NCBI RefSeq assembly: GCF_001425685.1
Contig: NZ_LMCY01000006.1
Span: forward strand, 26,979 to 90,978
Source: Massilia sp. Root335
Lineage (GTDB): Bacteria > Pseudomonadota > Gammaproteobacteria > Burkholderiales > Burkholderiaceae_D
Length of the DNA: 64,000 nt
Direction of reading: 5' to 3'
A program made the position numbers and the translations under genes. Each line of letters begins with the position of its first letter. The stretch's first letter is position 1. The notes under the pieces were generated by a model. That model did no database searches. It was not told the origin of the DNA and saw only the letters and a list, made by a program, of their open reading frames with translations. Positions 17,275 through 26,100 of this stretch are shown one piece after another.

Positions 17275-19365
17275 TTACCAGAACACGACGCGGTCCCGCG
17301 GCGCCAGGTACATCCTGTCGCCCGGCTTGACGCCGAACGCTTCGTAAAAACCCGGGTGGTTGCGCAGGCTGCCGTTGACGCGGAATTCCGCCGGCGAGTG
17401 CGGATCGGACTTTACCTGCGCGATGAGCGCCGCGTCGCGCGCCTTGCCGCGCCGCGCCTGCGCGAGGCCCATGAAGATGCGCTGCTCGGCCGTGAAGCCG
17501 TCGATCACGGGTGCGGGCTTGCCGTGCAACGAGATCCGGTAGGCGCGGCTGGCCATGACGGCGCCGGCGTTGTCGGCGATGTTCTCGCCCAGCGTCAGCT
17601 CGCCGTTCAGGTGATAGCCGTCGACCGGGCTGTAGCCGGCATACTGCGCCACGAGCACCTTGCCCTTCGCGGCGAATTTTGCGCCATCTTCCTTCGTCCA
17701 CCAGTTGCGCAGGTTGCCGTCGCCGTCGTACTGGGCGCCCTGGTCGTCGAATGCGTGGCTGATCTCGTGGCCGATGGAGATGCCGACGGCGCCGTAGTTG
17801 ATCGCGGGCTCCGCATCCGGATCGTACAGCGGCGCCTGCAGGCGCGCGGCCGGGAACACGACCTCGTTCATCTCCGGGCTGTAGTAGGCGTTCACGGTCT
17901 GCGGCGTCATATGCCATTCGGCGCGGTCGACCGGCTTGCCCAGCTTGGCGACGGCGTAGCGGTGCGCGAATTCGCGCGAGCGCATCACGTTGCCGACGAG
18001 GTCGTCGCGCCTGACGGTGAGGCCGGCATAATCGCGCCACTTGTCCGGGTAGCCGACCTTGACGGCGATCTTCGCCAGCTTGGCCTGCGCCTGCTTCTTC
18101 GTGGCGGGCGTCATCCAGTCGAGCGTCTCGATACTCTCCTTGTAGGCCAGCAGGAAGTTGTGGACCATCTCCTCGACCTGGCGCTTGCGCTCGGCCGGGA
18201 AGTAGTGCTCCACATAGACCTTGCCCACGACCTCGCCCAGGTCGCGGTTGATCTGGGCGATCGCGAGCTTCTCCGTCGGGCGGTTGACCTTCGCGCCGGA
18301 CAGCACCGTGCCGCGGAACGCGAAACTCTCGTCGACGAACGGCTGCGACAGATACGGCGCGTACGCGCTCAGGACGCGGAACGTGAAGTATGCCTTCCAC
18401 GTGTCGACCGGCGTGGCGGCGACGATGCCGTCCAGTTGGCGCAGATAGCCCGGCTGGCTGACGTTGACGGCATCCGCCTTGCCGGCGATGTCCTGCGCCT
18501 TCATCCACACGCTCCAGTCGAAGCCGGGCGCCAGCGCCTCCAGTTGCGCGACCGTCACCTTGTTGTACGTCTTGACGGGGTCGCGGTTCTCGACGGCGCT
18601 CCACTGCGCCTGCGCCAGCGCCGTCTCGAGCGCGACGACGCGCGCGGCCTGGCCGGCGGCGTCCGGCTGCCCGGCCAGCGCCAGCAGCTTTTCCACGTGC
18701 GCCCGGTAGCCGGCGCGCGTGTCGGCCAGTTTCGCATCGTCCTGCAGGTAGTAGTCGCGGTCGGGCATGCCGAGGCCGGACTGGGAGATGTCCACGAGGT
18801 AGCGCGTCGAATGTCTGCTGTCCTGCTGGACCGACAGCGCGAGCGGACCGCCCGCGCCGATGCGGCTGACGTGGGCGGCCAGCGCGGCCAGTTGCCGCTT
18901 GTCCCGCAAGGCCGCGATACGGGCCAGTTCGGGCTTCAGCGGCGCCAGGCCGAGCGCGTCGCGGTGCGCACGGTCGATGAAGCTGGCGTAGTAGTCGCCC
19001 ATCTTTTGCGCATCCGAGCCGGGCCTGGCGGCCGGGTCCTGCGCGGCCTGTTCGATCAAGGTGCGGATCTGCGTCTCGACCTTTTCTTGCGCCACATTGA
19101 ACGCGCCCCAGCTGGAACGGTCGGCCGGGATGTCGACGTCGTGCAGCCACTTGCCTTGCGAGTAGCGGAAGAAATCGTCCTGCGGGCGGACGGCCGGATC
19201 GACGGCGGCCCGGTCGACGCCGGACGGCGTCGCGGCGGCGGTTGCGGTTGAGGATGCGTTTGCGTTTGCGGTTGCGTTTGCGGATGCGGCGGTGTCGGCC
19301 GGGGCCGCGTAGGCCTGGCCTGCGAGCAGGCCCGTGATGAGGGCGCTGCACAGAGTACGCTTCAT
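17275..19365 (-). CDS. M13-family zinc metallopeptidase (neprilysin/PepO-like)
   Basis: Predicted periplasmic oligopeptidase of 696 residues. The ATG at 19365 has GGAG upstream and opens a signal peptide (cut after A-Y-A-A). An Ala/Asn/Thr-rich linker of about 25 residues follows. The catalytic zinc motif is G-H-E-I-S-H near residue 537, the third ligand is in G-E-N-I-A-D near 597, and N-A-Y-Y precedes the zinc site. The C-terminus D-R-V-V-F-W is typical of the family. The frame is open 109 codons further upstream, but that part is low-complexity and unsupported. Divergent from the CAP gene. Confidence 0.93.
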   Translation of the reverse strand: MKRTLCSALITGLLAGQAYAAPADTAASANATANANASSTATAAATPSGVDRAAVDPAVRPQDDFFRYSQGKWLHDVDIPADRSSWGAFNVAQEKVETQIRTLIEQAAQDPAARPGSDAQKMGDYYASFIDRAHRDALGLAPLKPELARIAALRDKRQLAALAAHVSRIGAGGPLALSVQQDSRHSTRYLVDISQSGLGMPDRDYYLQDDAKLADTRAGYRAHVEKLLALAGQPDAAGQAARVVALETALAQAQWSAVENRDPVKTYNKVTVAQLEALAPGFDWSVWMKAQDIAGKADAVNVSQPGYLRQLDGIVAATPVDTWKAYFTFRVLSAYAPYLSQPFVDESFAFRGTVLSGAKVNRPTEKLAIAQINRDLGEVVGKVYVEHYFPAERKRQVEEMVHNFLLAYKESIETLDWMTPATKKQAQAKLAKIAVKVGYPDKWRDYAGLTVRRDDLVGNVMRSREFAHRYAVAKLGKPVDRAEWHMTPQTVNAYYSPEMNEVVFPAARLQAPLYDPDAEPAINYGAVGISIGHEISHAFDDQGAQYDGDGNLRNWWTKEDGAKFAAKGKVLVAQYAGYSPVDGYHLNGELTLGENIADNAGAVMASRAYRISLHGKPAPVIDGFTAEQRIFMGLAQARRGKARDAALIAQVKSDPHSPAEFRVNGSLRNHPGFYEAFGVKPGDRMYLAPRDRVVFW

Positions 19366-19492
19366 GGGTGTCTCCACGGTTGGGTGAGCTTGCGATGCTA
19401 AAGGAACCATTGCCCGCTGCCAAGCGTCCAGGCCGGCTGGAATTCCGCGCCGCTGCCCCCATCTATGCTCCAGCCTTTCCTGCATCGTTCCC

Positions 19493-20341
19493 ATGCCCGC
19501 CTTCGCCCGTCTTGTCCCGTTCGTCGCCATGTTGGCCGCCGCCGCCGCCGTGCCCGCGCGCGCGGACGAACTCGCCGACCTGATCAACGCGTACCGCGCC
19601 GCACCCGCCGACTGCGACGGCCGGCCCGCCGCGCCGGCAGGACGCCTGGCCGTCGAGCCGGCCCTGGCGCGCATCCGCATCGGCCCCGGCACCTTCCTCG
19701 AACCGGCCCTGCGCGACGCCGGCTACGAGGCCGAGCATGCCGAGGCGATCACGGTCACGGGACCGCCGGATGCGCGCGCGGCGATGGACGTCATCGGACA
19801 AAAATATTGCCGCACGCTGCGCGCCGCCGAGTTCGCCGCGGTGGGCACGGCACACGTCGGCGACGACTGGCAGATCGTACTGGCGCAGCCCGTCGTCATT
19901 CCGCCGCTGCCGGACTGGTCGAATGCGGGCCAGGACATCCTCGCGCTCGTGAACGCCGCGCGCGCCCGGCCGCGCACGTGCGGGACGCAGGCGTTCGGCC
20001 CCGCCGGACCGCTCACGTGGAACCCGCTGCTGGGCCAGGCCGCCCTCGCCCACAGCGCCGACATGGCTCATCAACACTATTTCAACCACAAGCAGCCGGA
20101 CGGCAGCCTCCCCGCCGACCGCGCGACGAAGGCCGGCTATCGCTGGGTCCGCGTGGGCGAGAACATCGCGTCGGGCCAGCGTACGGTCGACGAAGCCGTC
20201 GCGTCCTGGCTGGACAGCCCGGGCCACTGCGCCAACATCATGAACCCGGCCTTCACGGAAATGGGCGCCGCCTACGCGATCGATCCGCGGAACCGCAACC
20301 GCACCGCGTACTGGACCCAGGTCTTCGGCGCACCGCGTTAA
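19493..20341 (+). CDS. Secreted CAP-domain (SCP-like) protein
   Basis: An exported protein (282 residues) with signal peptide (cut after A-R-A-D). After a poorly conserved first half comes a C-terminal CAP domain from about residue 145: L-V-N-A-A-R-A, L-T-W-N-P-L-L, A-H-S-A-D-M-A, H-Y-F-N-H, V-G-E-N-I-A-S-G, S-P-G-H-C-A-N-I-M. These are the CAP signature blocks with the conserved His/Glu cavity residues. Bacterial members are secreted and of unclear activity. No clear ribosome site precedes the ATG. Confidence 0.88.
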   Translation: MPAFARLVPFVAMLAAAAAVPARADELADLINAYRAAPADCDGRPAAPAGRLAVEPALARIRIGPGTFLEPALRDAGYEAEHAEAITVTGPPDARAAMDVIGQKYCRTLRAAEFAAVGTAHVGDDWQIVLAQPVVIPPLPDWSNAGQDILALVNAARARPRTCGTQAFGPAGPLTWNPLLGQAALAHSADMAHQHYFNHKQPDGSLPADRATKAGYRWVRVGENIASGQRTVDEAVASWLDSPGHCANIMNPAFTEMGAAYAIDPRNRNRTAYWTQVFGAPR

Positions 20342-20377
20342 TTGATTCAAGCTATAGCCTGCATAAAAATAAATATA

Positions 20378-20406
20378 TTGTGCGCAATTGAATTGCGCGC
20401 TATAGT
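20378..20406 (+). promoter_or_regulatory. ohrR promoter with OhrR-type operator in the spacer
   Basis: Candidate -35 TTGTGC (20378-20383) and -10 TATAGT (20401-20406) are exactly 17 bp apart. The spacer holds the palindrome GCGCAATT-G-AATTGCGC (20382-20398), matching the AATT-N-AATT core of known OhrR boxes. The predicted start of transcription falls at or one base before the ohrR ATG (20414), so the message should be leaderless or nearly so. Confidence 0.78.
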
Positions 20407-20413
20407 TCAACCC

Positions 20414-20866
20414 ATGGAAACGAACGACGCAAACGCTGCTCTCCTGCTCGACAACCAGCTGTGCTTCGCACTGCACTCGGCATCGCTGGCGATGACGAAG
20501 GTGTACAAGCCGCACCTGGACAGGCTGGGCGTGACGTATCCGCAGTACCTGGTGCTGCTGGTGCTGTGGGAGCGCGACGGCCTGAGCGTGTCGGACATCG
20601 GCGAGCGCCTGTACCTGGATTCCGGCACGTTGACCCCGCTGCTGAAGCGGCTCGAGGCCCAGGGCCTGGTCGACCGCTCCCGCGATCCGCAGGACGAGCG
20701 CCGCGTCGTGATCCGGCTGACGGCCCAGGCGCGCGCGCTGAAAGATGACGCGGCCGGCATCCCGGCGTGCATCCTGGGCGCCACCGGCTGCGACGTGCAG
20801 GAAGTTGTGAGACTCGCCGGCGAGATCAAGGCCATGCGCGACAGGCTCGCCGGCGGTGCGATGTAA
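20414..20866 (+). CDS. ohrR: OhrR, MarR-family organic-hydroperoxide-sensing repressor
   Basis: Predicted peroxide-sensing winged-helix repressor (150 residues). The segment L-D-N-Q-L-C-F-A-L carries the reactive sensor cysteine at C17. Y-P-Q-Y-L-V-L-L-V-L-W-E and the wing D-P-x-D-E-R-R follow, all classic for OhrR. It is directly followed by ohr, its usual target, and preceded by a matching operator. No Shine-Dalgarno is found before the ATG, consistent with a leaderless transcript. The start gives the expected OhrR N-terminus; upstream in-frame codons run into the promoter. Confidence 0.93.
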   Translation: METNDANAALLLDNQLCFALHSASLAMTKVYKPHLDRLGVTYPQYLVLLVLWERDGLSVSDIGERLYLDSGTLTPLLKRLEAQGLVDRSRDPQDERRVVIRLTAQARALKDDAAGIPACILGATGCDVQEVVRLAGEIKAMRDRLAGGAM

Positions 20867-20911
20867 AACGATTTATGTGCAGTACGAACCCAACCACTGA
20901 AAGGTAATCCG

Positions 20912-21340
20912 ATGACCACCAAACTCGATAAAGTCCTGTACACCGCCAAGGCCCACACCACCGGCGGCCGCGAAGGCCAATCCCGCAGCGACGACGGCCT
21001 GCTGGACGTGAAACTGGCTCCGCCGAAAGAAATGGGCGGCAAGGGTGACGCCACCAACCCGGAACAACTGTTCGCCGCCGGCTACTCGGCCTGCTTCATG
21101 GGCGCCATCAAGTTCGTCGCCGCACAAAAGAAAGTCGTCGTCCCGGCCGATGCCGCCATCGACGCCAGCGTCTCGATCGGCCCGATCCCCAACGGTTTCG
21201 GCCTGGCCGTGGAACTGGCCGTGAGCCTGCCGGGCCTGGACCGCGCCGTCGCGCAGGACCTGGTGGACGCGGCCCACATCGTATGCCCGTACTCGAACGC
21301 CACCCGCGGCAACATCGACGTCACGCTGAGCCTGATCTAA
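20912..21340 (+). CDS. ohr: Ohr organic hydroperoxide reductase (paralogue 2)
   Basis: Thiol peroxidase of 142 residues that reduces organic hydroperoxides, probably recycled by lipoylated proteins as in the family. The redox pair is at C61 (Y-S-A-C) and C125 (V-C-P-Y), with Arg20 in T-G-G-R-E. It starts 45 bases after ohrR with GAAAGG upstream, so it is likely co-transcribed and under OhrR control. It is about five residues longer than the copy at 10124 and clearly its paralogue. Confidence 0.93.
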   Translation: MTTKLDKVLYTAKAHTTGGREGQSRSDDGLLDVKLAPPKEMGGKGDATNPEQLFAAGYSACFMGAIKFVAAQKKVVVPADAAIDASVSIGPIPNGFGLAVELAVSLPGLDRAVAQDLVDAAHIVCPYSNATRGNIDVTLSLI

Positions 21341-21346
21341 CACAAA

Positions 21347-21436
21347 CCGGGGTCAGAGCCCCGATTTGGGCAATTGCCCAAAATCGGGCTCTGACCCCGG
21401 TCGACTCTGACCCCGGTCGACTGACCCCGGTCGACT
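21347..21436. repeat. REP-like palindrome with GGTCGACT repeats
   Basis: A long near-perfect inverted repeat (21347-21400) has arms reading CCGGGGTCAGAGCCC and GGGCTCTGACCCCGG around a GGGCAATTGCCC core. It is followed by three copies of CCCCGGTCGACT (21395, 21411, 21425). Structure and position just past the ohr stop fit a repetitive extragenic palindrome; it may also act as a terminator. No transposase is nearby. Confidence 0.7.
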
Positions 21437-21563
21437 GCCCCGGTTCCCGACCGGGTCAATAGCTTTCGCTCACTAAGCAGCTTCATTGGATTAATTTTTC
21501 CTATGAGATCCATATAAACAGATAGTTTGCATGGATGCCCGTCGCGCTCTACCATGGTTGCGA

Positions 21564-21578
21564 ATAGATCACAGCTAT
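21564..21578 (+). promoter_or_regulatory. OxyR-like half element upstream of catalase
   Basis: ATAG-N7-CTAT, the half-site spacing recognised by OxyR, lies 43 bases before the catalase ATG. The second half of a full four-element OxyR site is degenerate (AAAA at the expected ATAG place). Suggestive only. Confidence 0.45.
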
Positions 21579-21620
21579 CGAATAAAAAACATCGATAGCC
21601 CAACCATTGAAAGAGCCACC

Positions 21621-23075
21621 ATGACCCAACTCACCACCGCCTCCGGCATCCCCGTCGACGACAACCAGAATTCGATCACGGCCGGCCCGCGCGGCCCCGT
21701 GCTGCTGCAGGACTTCCACCTGATCGAAAAACTGCAGCATTTCAACCGCGAGCGCATCCCCGAGCGCGTCGTGCACGCGAAGGGTTCGGGCGCCTACGGC
21801 ACCTTCACCGTCACGCACGACGTCAGCAAGTACACGAAGGCGGCATTATTCTCAGGCATCGGCAAGCAGACGGAGACGTTCCTGCGCTTCTCGACCGTCG
21901 GCGGCGAAAAAGGTTCGGCCGACACGGCACGCGATCCGCGCGGTTTCGCCGTCCGCTTCTACACCGAAGAAGGCAACTGGGACCTGGTGGGCAACAACAC
22001 GCCGACGTTCTTCCTGAAGGACGGCATCAAGTTCCCCGACTTCATCCACACGCAAAAGCGCGACCCGCTGACGAACCTCAAATCGGCGCAGAACGTGTGG
22101 GATTTCTGGAGCCGCGCACCGGAAAGCCTGCACCAGGTGACGATCCTGTTCTCCGACCGCGGCATCCCGGACGGCTACCGCCACATGGACGGCTTCGGCA
22201 GCCACACCTATAGCCTCATCAACGACGCGGGCGAACGGGTCTGGGTCAAGTGGCATTTCAAGACGCTGCAGGGCATCAAGAACCTGAGCGCAAGCGAAGC
22301 CCAGCGCCTGGCCGGCGTCGACCCGGACTATGCCCAGCGCGACCTGTTCCACGCCATCGCCCAGGGCGACTTCCCGCGCTGGAGCGTGGAGATCCAGGTG
22401 ATGGACGACGCCCAGCGCGCCGCCTGGGAGGCGAAGACCGGTTGGGACGCATTCGATCTCACCAAGGTGTGGCCGCAGGGCGAGTTCCCGCGCACCCCCG
22501 TCGGCATCCTGGAACTGAACCGCAATCCGGACAACTACCACGCCGACGTCGAGCAGGCCGCCCTGTCGCCGTCGAACATCGTGCCGGGCCTGGGCTACAG
22601 CCCGGACAAGATGCTGCAGGCACGCCTGTTCGCCTACCACGACGCCCAGCTGTACCGCGTCGGCACGAACCACCAGCACCTGCCGGTGAACCGTCCGCGC
22701 TGCCCGTTCCACAACCAGCAACGCGACGGCGCGATGGCGGTCGCCAACGGCGGCGCGGCGGCGAATTACGATCCGGTGCATGCGGACGTCCCGGCGCAAG
22801 GGGGCTTCGGCCACGGCGACGCCGGCTGGCCCGTGGAAGGCAACGCGGGGCGCTACGACACCCGCGCCGTCGATGACCATTTCACGCAAGCGGGCGACCT
22901 GTTCCGCCTGCTGTCCGACGACGGCAAGCGCAACCTGATCGAGAACATCGCGGGTTCGCTGTCCGGGGCGGATGCCGTCATCCAGGATCGCCAGATCGGC
23001 CATTTCCTGAAAGCGGATCCGGCGTATGGGCAGGGGGTGGCGGAGGCGGTTCGCAAGCTGCAGAACCAGGCGTAA
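21621..23075 (+). CDS. Monofunctional haem catalase (small-subunit clade)
   Basis: Catalase converting hydrogen peroxide to water and oxygen, 484 residues, the normal size for small-subunit clade 3 enzymes. The distal His is in R-V-V-H-A-K-G at H52, the Asn in [10 protein letters not shown] near 125, and the haem-ligand Tyr in R-L-F-A-Y-H-D-A-Q near 337. N-H-Q-H-L-P-V-N corresponds to the NADPH-binding clade pattern. The ATG follows A-A-A-G-A-G; 30 upstream in-frame codons overlap the promoter and are not used. It sits beside ohrR-ohr in a peroxide-defence block. Confidence 0.95.
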   Translation: MTQLTTASGIPVDDNQNSITAGPRGPVLLQDFHLIEKLQHFNRERIPERVVHAKGSGAYGTFTVTHDVSKYTKAALFSGIGKQTETFLRFSTVGGEKGSADTARDPRGFAVRFYTEEGNWDLVGNNTPTFFLKDGIKFPDFIHTQKRDPLTNLKSAQNVWDFWSRAPESLHQVTILFSDRGIPDGYRHMDGFGSHTYSLINDAGERVWVKWHFKTLQGIKNLSASEAQRLAGVDPDYAQRDLFHAIAQGDFPRWSVEIQVMDDAQRAAWEAKTGWDAFDLTKVWPQGEFPRTPVGILELNRNPDNYHADVEQAALSPSNIVPGLGYSPDKMLQARLFAYHDAQLYRVGTNHQHLPVNRPRCPFHNQQRDGAMAVANGGAAANYDPVHADVPAQGGFGHGDAGWPVEGNAGRYDTRAVDDHFTQAGDLFRLLSDDGKRNLIENIAGSLSGADAVIQDRQIGHFLKADPAYGQGVAEAVRKLQNQA

Positions 23076-23095
23076 ATTCTCACAGAAAATCACCC

Positions 23096-23118
23096 AAGCC
23101 CTTCATTTTCAAGGGCTT
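23096..23118 (+). terminator. Possible terminator after catalase
   Basis: An 8-bp stem, AAGCCCTT/AAGGGCTT, has a 7-nt loop and lies 20 bases past the catalase stop. There is no T-run, so termination is uncertain. Confidence 0.45.
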
Positions 23119-23176
23119 CTGGACATTATGGACAAGTTCGGTAATAGTTGTTTCTTTAGAATAATAAGATGCAACC

Positions 23177-26100
23177 ATGACCACTTTCATCCTGCGGCAG
23201 GGGGCCGTGACCGTTGTTCAGAATGGCGCGATGTCCGGCAGCGCGGCGGAGCCGGACGCCGCCGTCGTCACGATCACCGACTTCCTGACCGGTACGAACG
23301 GCGACGTGCTCGACGCGTTCAGTACCGGTAACTGGCAAGGCGTGACGCCGTTCGCCGGCTATTACAAGATCGAGCAGCGCGGCAGCGATGCCGTGCTCGA
23401 ATTCGATGCCGACGGCACGGGCACCGCCGCGTCGTTCCAGGACGTCGTCATCCTCAAGGACGTCGATGCGGCCAGGCTCGTCGCGGACAACCTGGCCGGC
23501 TACCGGCCTGACGGATCGATCACCGGTCAGGCCATCACCGGCACGGCGGCAGCCGAGACGCTCACCGGCACGCCGCTGAACGACACGATCCATGGCGGCG
23601 ACGGCAACGACGTCATCGATGCCGGCCACGGCGACGACCAGGTCTACGGCGATGGCGGCAACGACGTCATCGGCGCCGGCGACGGCAACGACACGGTGGA
23701 TGGCGGTACGGGCAACGACACCATCACGATCACCGCCGCGGGCAGCGCGCCGCACACCGTGCTCGTGCGCGGCGGCGACGGCCAGGACGTGCTCGTATTC
23801 GGCCACGACAGCAGCGCCAGCGTGAGCGCGAGCGGCGGCGCCGGCGCCGATACTTTCGTGCTGGGCAATGGCCTGACGGGCGGCAGCGTCACCATCACGG
23901 ACTTTTCCGCCGCGGGCGGCGACAAGCTGGACATCGGCAAGCTGCTGCCGGCCAGCCTGGGCAGCAATCCCTTCGGTGCCGGCTATGTGAAAGCCGAGCA
24001 GGACGGCAGCGACGTCAAACTGTACGTCGACCTCGACGGCGCCGCCGGCACCGCCCACGACTGGACACCGCTCGCGACGCTGGCCGGTACGAAGCTGGCG
24101 TCCCTGACGGCCTCCGCCTTCGTGGGCGGCTACGATCCTTCCGGCACGGATGCGGGCCACGTGCTCACGGGCACACCGGGCAACGACACGCTGAGCGGCA
24201 CCGCGCTCGACGACACGATCTCGGGCGGCACCGGCAGCGACAGCATCGCCGGCGGACCCGGCCGGGATGTCATCGACGGCGGCAACGAGCCGGCCGGCGG
24301 CGACACTGTCGACGGCGGCTATGGCGACGATGTCGTGCACGGCGGCGCGGGCAACGACGTACTGCGCGGCGACGTGGGCAACGACAGCCTCGACGGCGGC
24401 ACCGGCAACGACAGCCTGTCCGGCGGCACGGGCAACGACACCCTCGCCGGCGGCGACGGCAACGACACGCTCGTGGACGGCTTCGGCGCCAACGTGCTGG
24501 ACGGCGGCGCCGGCAACGACACCATCGACGGCTCCAGCGTGCCGACCAATGCGGAGCGCGGCGACTCGACCCTCGATGGCGGCGCCGGCAACGATGTCCT
24601 CACGGCCGGCAACGGCAACGACGTCGTGCACGGCGGCACCGGCGACGACACGATCCGAATCGTCCTGAACGACACGACGCCGGGCCGGACGTGGCACTTC
24701 ACGGTCGACGGTGGCGACGGCAACGACACCATCACCATCGACCGCACCAGCGACGTCGCGCATGCCGTCGTCGACGTCACCGGCGGCGCCGGCATCGACA
24801 CGTTCGGCTTCACCGTGACCGACACGCCATCCGACACGCTCGTCATCAAGGATTTCCAGGCTGGCAAGGGCGGTGATGTGCTCGATGTCGTCCCGCTGTT
24901 TCACGGTTTTGAATTTCTCGGCAATCCGTTTGGCGCGGCTGGCGTGCTGCGCCTCGTCCAGGACGGCAACGATACCCGGCTCGTACAGCTCGCCAACCCA
25001 TCCGACACGACGGGCAAGACGATGGCCGTGCTGGAAAACGTCGCCGCGGCGTCCCTCACGAGCGACAACTTCCCGATAGGTATCCACCCGGACGGCTCGC
25101 CGGCCGGCCTGGACCTGCAGGGCGGCGCCGGCGACGATTCGCTGGTCGGCGACTTCCTCGACGACGTCCTGCACGGCGGCGGCGGCAACGACTATTTGTG
25201 GGGCGGGCAAGGCGGCACCGACCTGCTGTACGGCGACGATGGCCAGGACGTGCTGATCGGCAGCGGCAACGACCACCTGTTCGGCGGCAGCGGCAACGAC
25301 AACCTCGCCGGCATGTACAACGACACGCTGGAAGGCGGCGACGGGAACGACCAGCTGCGAGGAGAACATGGCCACACGACCCTCGACGGCGGTAACGGCG
25401 ACGACGTGCTCACCGTCTACCATGGCGACGGCGACGTCCTGTTGGGCGGCCTGGGCAACGACACCCTGGACAGCAACAGCTACAACGATACACTCGACGG
25501 CGGCAGCGGCGACGACGTGTTGAAGGTAAGTACCGACTTCGGCCTGACGCCGTCGGCAGGCCCGCTCCACCTCGAAGGCGGCGACGGCGACGATACCATG
25601 ATCCTGGCGCTGGGAGGCTGGGGGGGCCAGGTGATGGCGCACGGCGGCGCCGGCCACGACACCTACGTCATCGAAGTGGCGACGGACACGAGCCTCGTCA
25701 CCATCACCGATTTCCAGGCCGGCAGCGGCGGCGATCGGATCGACCTGTCGGCGATCGCGCGCGCCACGAACGATTCGGTGTTCGGCCCGCAAGGCAATCT
25801 GCGACTCGAACAGCGCGGTGCCGACACCGTGCTGCTGGCCGACCGCGACGGCGGCGGACCGTTGGGCTTCACCGACCTGCTGATCCTGAAGAACGTGGAC
25901 CACACCGCCCTCGGCGCGGACAATTTCTGGAGCGGTTACGACGTGGTCGGCAGCGGCCACGTGCTGACCGGGACGACCGGCGCGGACTGGCTGATCGGCA
26001 GCGCCGGCGACGACACGCTCAGCGGCGGTCTCGGCAACGATACACTCGACGGCGGCATCGGCAACGACACCCTGGACGGCGGCGCCGGTGACGACAACCT

